NCBI GenBank assembly: GCA_040776985.1
Contig: JAXGZL010000001.1
Location: 186,001-250,000 of the forward strand
Reading direction: 5' to 3'
Source of the DNA: UBA6115 sp040776985
Lineage (GTDB): Bacteria; Bacillota; Clostridia; Christensenellales; Aristaeellaceae
DNA: 64,000 nt
A program made the position numbers and the translations under genes. Shown here in pieces: positions 43,809-52,089 of the stretch (positions are counted from its first letter, which is position 1; the number at the start of each line of letters is the position of its first letter). The notes under the pieces were generated by a model, which did no database searches, was not told where the DNA came from, and saw only the letters and a program-made list of their open reading frames with translations.

Positions 43809-44285
43809 TCACGGGGTCTGGTCCTCTTTTGCGGGCAGCTTCAGAAAAGCCGCCAGTTCCGCCGGTTCCAGCCGGAAGGCGGATCCCTTGCCCTGGAAGA
43901 AGGCGTGGGTCTCAATCAGGTGGATGGACAGGTCGGTCCAGCGCATCTGCTTGCCGCTGGCCTTGTCCTGAACCAAAGTGTTGCGCTTGGCCGCCCGGCG
44001 CCCGTCCTTGAAGGGGCAGCCCAGCCAGCCCATGAACTCCTCCGTGGTCACCAGATAGTCCCCGGTGTCCACCATTTCCCCCATGCCTTCCATGCCCCGG
44101 CGGGTGAGGGCGCGCATGGCCCGGGCCAGCTCCACCTGGCTGACCCCCAGCCCCGCCAGCACATCCAGGTCTTCGGAAATGATGTCCGTCAAGGGGCGAT
44201 CGTCCTCCCCCAGGAAACCTTCCTTGATCAGCCTGCCCGCCGCCATGTCCATGCGCATCAGCAGGTCCTTCGGGTTCTGTTTCAT
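43809..44285 (-). CDS. Protein of unknown function, last gene of the nqr operon
   Basis: The 158-residue soluble protein has no signal peptide, membrane segment or recognised domain. The N-terminal half is mostly helical (LLMRMDMAAGRLIKEGFL, LDVLAGLGVSQVELARAMRAL). The middle has GCPFKDGRRAAKRNTLVQ and the end WTDLSIHLIETHAFFQGKG. Only one Cys is present, so no Fe-S cluster is likely. It starts 9 bp after nqrF with AAGGAGG in the gap and is followed by the operon terminator. A role in assembly, regulation or docking of the complex is inference from position only. Confidence 0.65.
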   Translation of the reverse strand: MKQNPKDLLMRMDMAAGRLIKEGFLGEDDRPLTDIISEDLDVLAGLGVSQVELARAMRALTRRGMEGMGEMVDTGDYLVTTEEFMGWLGCPFKDGRRAAKRNTLVQDKASGKQMRWTDLSIHLIETHAFFQGKGSAFRLEPAELAAFLKLPAKEDQTP

Positions 44286-44294
44286 AGCCCCTCC

Positions 44295-45401
44295 TTAAAA
44301 CTTGTCAAAGAAGATGGTGTCGTCGGTGAAGCCCTTGTTTTTAAGGATGGTGATGCAGGCGTTGAGCATGCCCGGGCTGCCGCAGAGGTAGGCCTCCTTG
44401 CCCTCGCCGCTGTCCACCTGCTCTTCCAGGGCCACGGTCACAAAACCGGTCTGGCCCTGCCAGTTTGCCTCCGGTTCAGGCCTGGCCACACAGGGGATGA
44501 AGGTGAACTGGGGATAGTCCTTCTGGATCTGGCCAAACTCCTCCATGTAGTAGAGGTCACGGGTGGTATTGGCGCCAAAGAAGAAGCGCATCTTGTGGGG
44601 CAGGCCCTTTTCAATCACGTCATAGACCAGGGAGCGGATGGGCGCCAGGCCAGAGCCGCCGGCGATCATGATCAATTCCTCGCAGTTGCCCCTGAGGTAG
44701 AAGTCCCCGTAGGGCCCGGAGAGGCGAACCTGGTCCCCTTCCTTGAGGGCCGTGTGCACATAGGTGGTGCAGATGCCGTCGGGCACCAGACGGATCAGCA
44801 GTTCCAGGTGGTCATGCTCGCTGGCCTTTGAGGAAATGGAATAGGCCCGGAACACCACTTCCTTCACCTTGCCGTAGGGCTTGGTGTAGAACTGCATGAA
44901 CTGGCCGGCCTTGAAGTTGATGGTTTCCCCCTCCGGCAGCTTCAGCCGCAGGCGCTTGATGTCATAGGTCATGTCGGTCATGGATTCCAGACTGCAGATG
45001 AACTCCCGGATGTTGAACAGCTCATCCGGAATGTGCAGCTTCATATCCCCCTTGACCTTCAGCTGGCAGGACAGGCGGTAGTGCTCCTCCCGCTCCTTTA
45101 AGGTGATGTAGGGCTCCTCCGTGGGCAGCAGGGGGCCAGCCCCCTCAAACACCTGCACCTTGCACAGCCCGCAGGTGGCCTTGCCGCCGCAGGCGGAGGG
45201 GATGAAGATCTTCTGCCCCGCCAGGGTGGACAGCAGGGAAGATCCCCCTTCCACCGTCAGCAGCTTTTGCCCGTCGTTGATGTCCAGCTTGCATTCGCCG
45301 TAGTTGTTGAGCACCCGCTCGGCAATGGAGATGATAATCGCCAGGGCGCCGGAGACCAGCGCCAGGGAAGCCACCGTTTTGGCTATACTCAAGAAATCCA
45401 T
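44295..45401 (-). CDS. nqrF: NqrF-like NADH:acceptor reductase subunit
   Basis: The 368-residue protein is the electron-input subunit of Na+-NQR type complexes. It has a membrane helix (about 7-28), a 2Fe-2S ferredoxin domain with Cys71, Cys77, Cys80 and Cys112 (nearly the spacing and numbering of Vibrio NqrF), an FAD-binding domain with RAYSISS, and an NAD-binding domain with GGSGLAPIRS and YLCGSPGM. NADH gives electrons to FAD and then to the cluster. Rnf complexes have no such subunit, so the operon is of NQR rather than Rnf type. It starts 9 bp after nqrE, with AAGGGGG. Confidence 0.93.
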   Translation of the reverse strand: MDFLSIAKTVASLALVSGALAIIISIAERVLNNYGECKLDINDGQKLLTVEGGSSLLSTLAGQKIFIPSACGGKATCGLCKVQVFEGAGPLLPTEEPYITLKEREEHYRLSCQLKVKGDMKLHIPDELFNIREFICSLESMTDMTYDIKRLRLKLPEGETINFKAGQFMQFYTKPYGKVKEVVFRAYSISSKASEHDHLELLIRLVPDGICTTYVHTALKEGDQVRLSGPYGDFYLRGNCEELIMIAGGSGLAPIRSLVYDVIEKGLPHKMRFFFGANTTRDLYYMEEFGQIQKDYPQFTFIPCVARPEPEANWQGQTGFVTVALEEQVDSGEGKEAYLCGSPGMLNACITILKNKGFTDDTIFFDKF

Positions 45402-45410
45402 ACGTCCCCC

Positions 45411-46004
45411 TTACTGGATGGTGAAAATGCCGGAAAAGCCGATGAAGGCCATGGCCATGATCCCCGTGATGATAAAGGAAAGCGCAGGCCCGGAGACCCC
45501 CGGGGGCAGCTTGACCTTGGCGAGCTTCTCCCGCATGGCCGCCAGCATGTCAATGGCCAGCCACCAGCCGATGCCGGAGCCCAGCCCAAACAACAGGGAC
45601 TGAATCAGGCCGTAGTGGCGGATCACCTGGAAGAGGGTGGCGCCCAGGATGGCGCAGTTGACGGTGATCAGCGGCAGGAAAATGCCCAGCTTGGCGTGCA
45701 GGTCCGGAAGGTAGCGGTCCATGCCCATTTCCAGGATCTGCACCAGGGCGGCGATCACCATGATGAAGACGATGTACTGCAGATAAACCAGATTCAGCGG
45801 CAGGATCACATAGGTGTAGACCAGCCAGTTGATGACGCTGGTTAAAACCAGCACCATCGTTACCGCCATGCCCAGGCCGTTGGCCGTTTTGTACTCGGTG
45901 GACACCGACAGGTAGGAGCACATGCCCAGGAAGTTGGACAGCACCATGTTGCTGGTGATGATGGATGCCAGAAAAATAATCAGGGGATTGATGGGCGGCA
46001 TCAT
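45411..46004 (-). CDS. nqrE: NqrE-like membrane subunit
   Basis: The 197-residue protein has six membrane helices. SNMVLSNFLGMCSYLSVST (with the Cys of the intramembrane Fe site), LITVNCAILGATLF (second Cys) and GIGWWLAIDMLAAMREKL then PPGVSGPALSFIITGIMAMAF match NqrE. The two cysteines pair with those of NqrD to hold a 2Fe-2S centre through which electrons cross the membrane. The start overlaps the nqrD stop by 4 bp. Confidence 0.94.
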   Translation of the reverse strand: MMPPINPLIIFLASIITSNMVLSNFLGMCSYLSVSTEYKTANGLGMAVTMVLVLTSVINWLVYTYVILPLNLVYLQYIVFIMVIAALVQILEMGMDRYLPDLHAKLGIFLPLITVNCAILGATLFQVIRHYGLIQSLLFGLGSGIGWWLAIDMLAAMREKLAKVKLPPGVSGPALSFIITGIMAMAFIGFSGIFTIQ

Positions 46005-46618
46005 GCTTTTTCCTCCTTCCGGGCTTTCCTCATGGCCCTGGCGGACAGGCCCCAGATCATGGCGCCGATGATGAAGAAGGCCGCCGGCGGCATGATCATG
46101 ATGGTCCAGGTCTGCAGGTTGAGGAAGTTGACGTTGAAGCCAAAGATGGTGCCAAAGCCCATCACCTCACGGATGAGGGAAATGATCATCAGCACCATGG
46201 TGTAGCCAAGGCCCGCGAACAGGCCGTCCAGCATCGCCGGAACGGGCGGGTTCTGCTGGGCATAGGCCTCTGCCCGGCCCATGATGATGCAGTTGGTGAT
46301 GATCAGCCCCACATAGGGGCCCAGCTGCTTGGAGATCTCCGGCATGAAGGCCTTCAGGGCCAGGTCCACAAAGATCACGTAGGCCGCGATCACCAGGGTC
46401 TGCACCAGCATCCTGACCCGGTGGGGGATGATGCTGCGCATGGCCGACAGGGTAAGGCTGGACAGCGCCGTCACAAAGCTGAGGCCAATGCCCATCACCA
46501 GGGAGTTGCGCATGGTGTTGGTGACCGCCAGGGAGGAGCAGATGCCCAGGATTTGCCGCAGCACCTGGTTGTCACTGAAAAGATTGCGTTTGATAATGTC
46601 CCGAGGCAATTCAGCCAT
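46001..46618 (-). CDS. nqrD: NqrD-like membrane subunit
   Basis: The 205-residue protein has six membrane helices. NLFSDNQVLRQILGICSSLAVT has the first conserved Cys, and GLIITNCIIMGRAEAYA the second; both are the NqrD signature that completes the intramembrane iron-sulfur site with NqrE. RHRVRMLVQTLVIAAYVIFVD-type residues between them fit. The ATG at 46618 follows GGGGAGGG and starts 1 bp after the nqrC stop; a longer reading to 46639 is not supported. Confidence 0.93.
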   Translation of the reverse strand: MAELPRDIIKRNLFSDNQVLRQILGICSSLAVTNTMRNSLVMGIGLSFVTALSSLTLSAMRSIIPHRVRMLVQTLVIAAYVIFVDLALKAFMPEISKQLGPYVGLIITNCIIMGRAEAYAQQNPPVPAMLDGLFAGLGYTMVLMIISLIREVMGFGTIFGFNVNFLNLQTWTIMIMPPAAFFIIGAMIWGLSARAMRKARKEEKA

Positions 46619-46619
46619 A

Positions 46620-47207
46620 TCAGTTTCCCTCCCCGGCAAACAGGTCGTTGAGCGCGGCGTTGATGATGCGCAGCACAGCGCTTGAGGTCTGGGTGGCGCC
46701 GGTGACCGCGTCCAGGGTCATGTCCCCCACCTGGCCATAGCGCACCGTCATGCCTTTCTCAATGGGCAGGCCACGGAACTGCTCTTTGTATTCCGGCTCA
46801 TCAATGCGCCCGCCCAGGCCCGGGGTTTCGTTCTGGGAGGTGAAGACCAGGCCGGTCACCTGGCTTAGCGCCTGGTTGACCCCCAGGTAGCCCCGGATGG
46901 TGCCCCAGAGGCCGGAGCCCTCCACCGGCAGGGCATAGCCCTTGACCTCACCCGCGTCCTCATACACGTGAACAGTCTTGCCGTTAAGCTCTCCTTCCCG
47001 GATGGCCCTGGCATAGGTCTGGGAGACTTCACCGTCTGACAGCCCCTTGTCCAGGTCAAAGGCGTAGAGGATAGCCCGCTCCTCCTGCAGCAGCTCGTTT
47101 TGCCGGATGGAAGGCTTGAAGGCCTCATAGGAGGCCGCCAGGGCAAAGGTGAAGATGGCGCTTAAGACCACCATGAACAGCACGGTGTATAGATAGCCCT
47201 TTTTCAT
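46620..47207 (-). CDS. nqrC: NqrC-like flavoprotein subunit
   Basis: The 195-residue protein has one N-terminal membrane helix (about 6-26) and an extracytoplasmic FMN_bind domain. NETPGLGGRI and the flavinylation motif DAVTGAT (166-172, FMN on Thr172 by ApbE) are seen. It relays electrons in the complex, from the NqrD/E site to NqrB. It is shorter than Vibrio NqrC (about 257) and closer in length to RnfG. The start overlaps nqrB by 4 bp and has AAAGGAGG. Confidence 0.93.
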   Translation of the reverse strand: MKKGYLYTVLFMVVLSAIFTFALAASYEAFKPSIRQNELLQEERAILYAFDLDKGLSDGEVSQTYARAIREGELNGKTVHVYEDAGEVKGYALPVEGSGLWGTIRGYLGVNQALSQVTGLVFTSQNETPGLGGRIDEPEYKEQFRGLPIEKGMTVRYGQVGDMTLDAVTGATQTSSAVLRIINAALNDLFAGEGN

Positions 47208-48178
47208 GCGGCTGCCTCCTTTGCTTTGGCCTTTTTCCTGGCCTTCCATTCGTTGGCCTTCAGCTCCATCAGAGGCGTCAGGGCGTTGGCCACCAGAATG
47301 GCGAACATCATCCCCTCGGTGAACAGGCCAAACTCCCGGATGATGATGGAGATAAAGCCCGCCAGCGCGCCAAAGACCCACTGCACCCCCTTGATCTTGG
47401 GGGCGGACACCGGGTCTGTGGCCATGAACACGGCGCCAAAAAACAGGCCGCCGGAGAGAATGGCAAACAGCGGATCCATGCTGCTGACCCCGGTCAGGTA
47501 GAGGATGCCGGACAGCAGCCCCGCGGCGCCGATGGTGGACACCATGATCTGCCAGGAGGCCACCTTCTTATACACCAGATAGGCGCCGCACAGCAGAATC
47601 AGCAGCGCGCTGGTCTCCCCCAGGGAGCCGGGGATCAGGCCCAGAAGCAGCTTGTCCAGCCCCGTTCCCACCCCGGTGTTGTGGAAGGTGATCATGGGGG
47701 TGGCGGAGGACAGGGCGTCCGCCGTCTGCTGGGGCAGGAAGCTGGCAAAGCCCCCCGGAAAACCGGTGAAGGGCTGCGCCCACTGCATGGTCATCTGGTG
47801 GGGGAAGGCGATGTAGATGAAACAGCGCCCCACCAGGGCCGGGTTAAAGATGTTGCGGCCAAAGCCGCCAAAGACCATCTTGCCAAACACGATGCCGAAG
47901 ATGATGCCCACCGCGGCAATCCAGAAGGGGGTTTCCGGCGGCAGGGTCAGGGTGAACAGCGCCGCTGACACCAGCGCCGCCTCCGACACCTTGGTCTTTT
48001 CCTTCTGAATGGTGTGCATCACCAGGTATTCCGACACACAGGCAACCAGCATCACCACCGCCATAAGCGGCAGCACCCGCCAGCCAAACAAATAGACCGC
48101 CATCAGCGTCACCGGGATCAGCGACAGCAGGACAGTCCGCATCATCTTTTGTTTTTGAAAAAGCCCTTTTATTTTCAT
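47204..48178 (-). CDS. nqrB: NqrB/RnfD-like membrane subunit
   Basis: The 324-residue protein has about ten membrane helices and is the likely ion-pumping subunit. NPALVGRCFIYIAFP, the segment DALSSAT (154-160, expected FMN on Thr160; Ser replaces the usual Gly), GSLGETSALLILLCG and IIREFGLFTEGMMFAILVANA are family blocks. At 324 residues it is RnfD-sized; Vibrio NqrB has about 415 with an N-terminal extension that is absent here. It is the first gene of the operon, and upstream lies a divergent DsrE-like gene, not nqrA. The start at 48178 follows GAGGTGAAG. Confidence 0.92.
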   Translation of the reverse strand: MKIKGLFQKQKMMRTVLLSLIPVTLMAVYLFGWRVLPLMAVVMLVACVSEYLVMHTIQKEKTKVSEAALVSAALFTLTLPPETPFWIAAVGIIFGIVFGKMVFGGFGRNIFNPALVGRCFIYIAFPHQMTMQWAQPFTGFPGGFASFLPQQTADALSSATPMITFHNTGVGTGLDKLLLGLIPGSLGETSALLILLCGAYLVYKKVASWQIMVSTIGAAGLLSGILYLTGVSSMDPLFAILSGGLFFGAVFMATDPVSAPKIKGVQWVFGALAGFISIIIREFGLFTEGMMFAILVANALTPLMELKANEWKARKKAKAKEAAA

Positions 48179-48280
48179 ATACTTCACCTCACAGCCATTA
48201 TAGCGAAAACATGCAGGGATGCAAGAGCAAACTGTACAACCCTGTGCCTTCTGACCCGCCTGGATTTCAGCGCCGTCCTC

Positions 48281-48308
48281 TTGTCCGCAGGCCGCAACAT
48301 GCTATAAA
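48281..48308 (+). promoter_or_regulatory. Promoter of the DsrE-like gene
   Basis: TTGTCC (48281-48286), a 16-bp spacer and TATAAA (48303-48308), 26 bp before the start. Confidence 0.6.
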
Positions 48309-48334
48309 ATGGTAAACAAACCGTCAGGGGGAAT

Positions 48335-48685
48335 ATGAAAATGGAAGAGAAGAAACATCTCCACATTCTGTGGACCAATGACAACCTGTATACTTCCCTG
48401 CACATGGTGCTGATGTATGCCAAAAACAGCCTGCTGCGGGGCTGGTGGGAGCAGGTGACTGTCATCGTCTGGGGCGCCACCGCCAAGCTGGCGGCAGAAA
48501 ACGAAATCATTCAGGAGGAAATCAAGGTGGCCCAGCATGTGGGCGTCCATTTCTCCGCCTGCGTCGCCTGCGCCCGGAACCTGGGGGTGGTCAGTGAACT
48601 GGAAGCCCTGGGGGTTGAAGTCATCTCCTGGGGGCCGCCGCTGACTGAACTGCTGAAAACCGGGGAAGCGCTGATCACAATATAG
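48335..48685 (+). CDS. DsrE-family protein
   Basis: The 116-residue protein has the DsrE/DsrF-like fold found in sulfur-transfer proteins. LHILWTNDNLYTSLHMVLMYAKNS opens it, VTVIVWGATAKL follows, and VHFSACVACARNLGV holds the conserved Cys pair expected to carry persulfide. The start at 48335 follows AGGGGG; a second Met two codons on is possible. It stands alone and diverges from the nqr operon. A link with the UPF0597 (cysteine desulfidase-like) gene is imaginable but not shown by position. Confidence 0.87.
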   Translation: MKMEEKKHLHILWTNDNLYTSLHMVLMYAKNSLLRGWWEQVTVIVWGATAKLAAENEIIQEEIKVAQHVGVHFSACVACARNLGVVSELEALGVEVISWGPPLTELLKTGEALITI

Positions 48686-48774
48686 CCTTTAAAACAATGA
48701 TTCGATTTGGCGACACCGCATTATAACCCTCATCACCTCACGGGTATACTGACCAAAACCAAAGGAGGTGACCC

Positions 48775-49302
48775 ATGAGGAAAGCCATCGCATGGATTGT
48801 GATTCTGACGAGCCTTTTGACGTTTTCTGCCCTGGCACAAACCCAAAGCCCCACCGGCGCCCTGGTCACCCTGATCGGGCATCTGCGCGCCCATGATTTT
48901 GAGGCGGCGGAGAAGATCATGCTGGAGCCTGAGCGCATCCAGTTTTTCAGCCAGGCTCAGGAGGACCCCATTCAAAGCGCTGTGTTGCGCAAACTTCTGG
49001 AAACAGCAGAGGTCAGTTTTGGCCAGGAGGAAATCAAGGATGACCAGGCCACCGTGCTGCTCACCGTACACAGCGTCCGGGGAGAGGCCATCGCCAACCT
49101 GAACGCCTTCCTGAAGGCCAAAAGTGAACTGCTGAAGGAAAGCGGAAAGACAGACAGTCTCCACGAGGCAATGTGGGAGGCCCTCCATGAACTGGACTGG
49201 AAAGGGTTGAGCCCCAACAGCTACCGCTTCCGCTTCCATCTGACGCTGGTGGATGGCGCCTGGCTGCTGGATGCCAGCAAGCAGGAAGACCTGAATCACT
49301 AA
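48775..49302 (+). CDS. Exported protein of unknown function
   Basis: The 175-residue protein has a signal peptide (MRKAIAWIVILTSLLTFSALA) and a mature domain that looks like a small alpha+beta fold: ALVTLIGHLRAHDFEAAEKIML, ATVLLTVHSVRGEAIANL, and at the end RFRFHLTLVDGAWLLDAS. The last block resembles NTF2-like or DUF4878-type domains of lipoproteins. No catalytic residues stand out. It is a single gene with AAAGGAGGTG, ended by a shared terminator with the convergent gene. Confidence 0.75.
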   Translation: MRKAIAWIVILTSLLTFSALAQTQSPTGALVTLIGHLRAHDFEAAEKIMLEPERIQFFSQAQEDPIQSAVLRKLLETAEVSFGQEEIKDDQATVLLTVHSVRGEAIANLNAFLKAKSELLKESGKTDSLHEAMWEALHELDWKGLSPNSYRFRFHLTLVDGAWLLDASKQEDLNH

Positions 49303-49313
49303 GCATACAAAAG

Positions 49314-49351
49314 AAAACAGGGAGCGTGAGTAAATCCCGTTCCCTGTTTTT
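49314..49351. terminator. Bidirectional terminator
   Basis: AAAACAGGGA and TCCCTGTTTT form a 10-bp stem with A-run before and T-run after, between convergent genes. Confidence 0.85.
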
Positions 49352-49412
49352 ATTGCTGAAACCGCATTTCCTGGCTTGGTCACCCCATCCTGTTCGCTGC
49401 CTGTGTTCCGCC

Positions 49413-50219
49413 TCAGCGCTTCACAATGTCATCCCGCAGCCGGTACAGCGTGGCCCCCCGTCCCCGCTGGCAGAAGGCATCCACAAACCAGTCGATCTTC
49501 TTCACCGCGTCAAACTGCACATAGCCATAGCGCAGGCCGTTTTTCTTAGTGCCGTTCATGTTGGAATCCGTCCAGGTGACGCTGTCCGTCTCCCCGTTAT
49601 AGTCCTGGGTGAAAATCAGGCTGTGGGCCCCCACCCCGTACTGGTAGTTGGCGGACATCTGGAAAAAATCCCCCCGCTTGACCTCACGCATAAAGCTGAG
49701 GGCACGCTCCCTGTTCTCCTGCTTGCTCTGCTTGTCATCATAGTAGAAGCTGTGGGCGGCATAGAAGGGGTTGCCCGCCTCAGGCGCGATGTCCTCCCAG
49801 GCGATGCCATAGCTGTAGGGCTTGGAGGCGTTTTTATCCAGGTTGTTGGGGATGACCAGGGGGGTGTCCAGATGCTCCGCCAGGCGGAAATCCCCGCTGT
49901 TCTCCCTGAAGACATGGACGGTGAAGTTCTTGCAGACATAGATGTCCCCGGAATAGTGGGCGCGCTGGGGGCGCCCGCCTGCCTTGTCCGACAGGGTGCG
50001 GGCGTTTTCAATGATCAGGTCGATCAATTCCTCCCGGGCGCTTCCCTCCACCGCTTCGGGGGCAGGGCTGGCCTCAGGCGCAGACGCCGGGCTTGCCTCC
50101 GGGCTGGGCGTCGCCACCGCCTGCCCCTCCTGGGTGAACAGGCTCACCTCATCATCCGCCAGGGCGGGCAAGCCCAGCAGCATCAGGATAAAAAGAACAA
50201 TTACAAGGCGTTTTGTCAT
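49413..50219 (-). CDS. Secreted cysteine-hydrolase-like protein (CHAP or NlpC/P60-like)
   Basis: The 268-residue exported protein has a signal peptide (MTKRLVIVLFILMLLGLPALA) and an Ala/Pro/Ser/Glu linker. A domain of about 200 residues follows, in which YVCKNFTVHVFREN (Cys near residue 94), GVGAHSLIFTQDYN (His) and WTDSNMNG (Asp/Asn) are placed like the Cys-His-polar triad of papain-fold peptidoglycan hydrolases. The match is to the general plan only; I cannot assign CHAP, NlpC/P60 or Amidase_6 with certainty. It would act in the cell wall. The start follows GGAGGAG. Confidence 0.65.
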   Translation of the reverse strand: MTKRLVIVLFILMLLGLPALADDEVSLFTQEGQAVATPSPEASPASAPEASPAPEAVEGSAREELIDLIIENARTLSDKAGGRPQRAHYSGDIYVCKNFTVHVFRENSGDFRLAEHLDTPLVIPNNLDKNASKPYSYGIAWEDIAPEAGNPFYAAHSFYYDDKQSKQENRERALSFMREVKRGDFFQMSANYQYGVGAHSLIFTQDYNGETDSVTWTDSNMNGTKKNGLRYGYVQFDAVKKIDWFVDAFCQRGRGATLYRLRDDIVKR

Positions 50220-50371
50220 CAGGCTCCTCCGGTGAAGGGCTGTCCCTTCCTGCCCCTATTGTACCCGGGGCAGGGGCAGGGGGCAAGTCAGCGTGTTTTT
50301 CTTAAGGTTCACCGGGTATAATAAACAGTGGGCATGATTGCCCGCCACAACGCTTGCAAAGAGAGGGACGC

Positions 50372-51211
50372 ATGGACAGACAGGTTATCAAAACCGTTAC
50401 AGGCAACCGGGCCATTGACGGCGCCGGGGTTCACCTGGTGAGGGTGCTGGGCAAGGAAACCACCCAGGATTTTGACCCGTTTTTGATGCTGGACGCCTTT
50501 GATTCCAGGAACCCGGAGGACTACATCAAGGGCTTCCCCTGGCACCCCCATCGGGGCATTGAAACGGTCACCTACCTGATTGAAGGCGCCATCGAGCACC
50601 AGGACAGCCTGGGCAATGTGGGGATGATAAATCCCGGCGGCTGCCAGTGGATGACAGCGGGTAGCGGCATCCTGCATCAGGAGATGCCCCAGGCCTCCCC
50701 CAGGATGCTGGGGATGCAGCTGTGGCTGAACCTGCCTGCCCGGGGCAAGATGACCGCCCCCAAGTACCGGGACATCCGGGCGGAGGACATCCCGGTCATC
50801 AAGGAAGAAGGCGTCACCATCCGGGTGGTGGCCAGCGGCACCCCCGGCATGCCAGGCGGCGCACAGGGGGATTTCACCCCGCTGACCATGCTTGACATCA
50901 CGCTGGCGCCCGGCGCCTCCTATCAGCTGGAAACCGCCCAGGAGGACACGGTGTTCGCCTACATCTTTGAAGGGGATGGCCGCTTTGGCGCGGATCATGC
51001 GCCTGTGCCTGCCAAGCACGCCCTGCTGACCGGCCCCGGCACCGCCTTCCAGTTCACCGCCGGGGAGAAGGGCATGCGCCTGGTGCTGTGCCAAAGCACG
51101 GCGCTGGGTGAGCCCATTGCCTGGGGCGGCCCCATTGTGATGAACACCAAGGAAGAATTGCGTCACGCCTTTGATGAGCTGGATCGGGGCACCTTTATCA
51201 AACATAAGTGA
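50372..51211 (+). CDS. Pirin-family protein
   Basis: The 279-residue bicupin has the pirin N-terminal signature: DPFLMLDAF, then FPWHPHRGIETVTYLIEG with the two metal-binding His, LGNVGMINPGGCQWMTAGSGILHQEMP with the remaining His and Glu. The C-terminal half has GGPIVMNTKEELRHAF, also typical. Pirins bind iron; some, such as E. coli YhhW, have quercetinase activity, but the natural role in Clostridia is unclear. The start at 50372 follows AGAGAGGGA; a TTG at 50354 has none. A TATAAT (50317-50322) precedes it. Confidence 0.93.
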   Translation: MDRQVIKTVTGNRAIDGAGVHLVRVLGKETTQDFDPFLMLDAFDSRNPEDYIKGFPWHPHRGIETVTYLIEGAIEHQDSLGNVGMINPGGCQWMTAGSGILHQEMPQASPRMLGMQLWLNLPARGKMTAPKYRDIRAEDIPVIKEEGVTIRVVASGTPGMPGGAQGDFTPLTMLDITLAPGASYQLETAQEDTVFAYIFEGDGRFGADHAPVPAKHALLTGPGTAFQFTAGEKGMRLVLCQSTALGEPIAWGGPIVMNTKEELRHAFDELDRGTFIKHK

Positions 51212-51221
51212 GGAGAAAGCG

Positions 51222-51425
51222 ATGAAAACCACCCTGCGCAAGGAAGGCTCCCTGGGGATTGTATTGCTGCTGGCCTACCTGGTGATCAAGATCTTCTTCA
51301 AAGGATCCGGCTTTTTCATGTGGCTGCTGGGCCTGGCGGGCCTTGTCCTGCTGGTTGTCGGCTTCCTGCCGGAGGACATGCACCAGAAGCTGCTGGACAT
51401 GAAAAACAAACTGCTGAAAAAGTAG
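51222..51425 (+). CDS. Small two-helix membrane protein
   Basis: The 67-residue protein has two membrane helices (about 9-27 and 31-48) and a basic, amphipathic C-terminal tail rich in Lys. It starts 10 bp after the pirin stop with GAGGAGAAAG, so it is likely co-transcribed. I do not recognise the family. The longer frame to 51171 overlaps pirin and has no site. Confidence 0.7.
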   Translation: MKTTLRKEGSLGIVLLLAYLVIKIFFKGSGFFMWLLGLAGLVLLVVGFLPEDMHQKLLDMKNKLLKK

Positions 51426-51443
51426 CAGGATCGGCGTCCCGCA

Positions 51444-51473
51444 TTGCGTAATCACCCGTAAAACGGGTATAAT
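51444..51473 (+). promoter_or_regulatory. Promoter of the ferritin gene with a palindrome in its spacer
   Basis: TTGCGT (51444-51449), an 18-bp spacer and TATAAT (51468-51473). Most of the spacer is CACCCGT-AAA-ACGGGTA, whose CCCGT/ACGGG arms (51455-51467) could bind a repressor between -35 and -10. Confidence 0.65.
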
Positions 51474-51508
51474 CATAGAGAAAATTAACAAGAAAGAGGG
51501 TACACACC

Positions 51509-52000
51509 ATGATTAAAAAAGAAATTGCCAAAATGCTTAACGAGCAGATCAATCTGGAGCTTCATTCCGGTTATCTGTATATGGAGTTCGCCAACTTCTA
51601 CGAGGACATCAACCTGCCCGGCTTTGCCCACTGGTACACCGTTCAGGCCCATGAGGAGTATGAGCACGCGATGCGGATCCGCAAGTTCATGATTGACGCG
51701 GGCGAGAAGGTCACCTTCACCAAGATCGCGGAACCCGGCGTTTCCTTCAGCGATGCCAAGGGCCCCCTGCTGGAAGGCCTGAAGCATGAGCAGTTCATCA
51801 CCCAGTCCATCAACAAGATCTATGAAAAGGCCCTGTCCCTGAAAGACCACCTCAGCGCGGAAATGCTCCGCTGGTTCATCGTGGAGCAGGGCGAGGAGGA
51901 GACCAGCGCCCAGGAACTGATCGACAAGTTTGAGCTCATCGGCGGCGCAGGCAGCGCGATTTACCTGCTGGACAAGGAGCTGGGCCGCCGCGAAGACTGA
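51509..52000 (+). CDS. ftnA: Ferritin
   Basis: The 163-residue non-heme ferritin oxidises and stores iron in a 24-mer shell. Ferroxidase ligands are seen in INLELHSGYLYMEFANFYE (Glu17 and nearby), EEYEHAMRIRKF (Glu and His) and VEQGEEETSAQEL. Four helices of normal length are followed by a short fifth. The start follows AAGAGGG. It has its own promoter with a candidate operator, so it is probably regulated by iron or redox stress. The strong hairpin after the stop may end its mRNA. Confidence 0.96.
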   Translation: MIKKEIAKMLNEQINLELHSGYLYMEFANFYEDINLPGFAHWYTVQAHEEYEHAMRIRKFMIDAGEKVTFTKIAEPGVSFSDAKGPLLEGLKHEQFITQSINKIYEKALSLKDHLSAEMLRWFIVEQGEEETSAQELIDKFELIGGAGSAIYLLDKELGRRED

Positions 52001-52028
52001 TTGATCCCACTTTGTTCTCCCTCTCACT

Positions 52029-52053
52029 GCCCGCCGGAGTTGCTCCGGCGGGC
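52029..52053 (+). terminator. GC-rich hairpin after ferritin
   Basis: GCCCGCCGGAG, TTG loop and CTCCGGCGGGC form an 11-bp perfect stem, but no T-run follows. It may protect the 3' end or act as a weak terminator. Confidence 0.45.
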
Positions 52054-52089
52054 ACATCTGACGGATGAACTGTTTTCACCGAGGAGCGT

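Noticed and set aside
43809..44285. The 158-residue gene as a diverged NqrA or RnfB
   Set aside because: It has no flavin- or quinone-domain motif, no Cys clusters and is far too short for NqrA; only the operon position links it to the complex.
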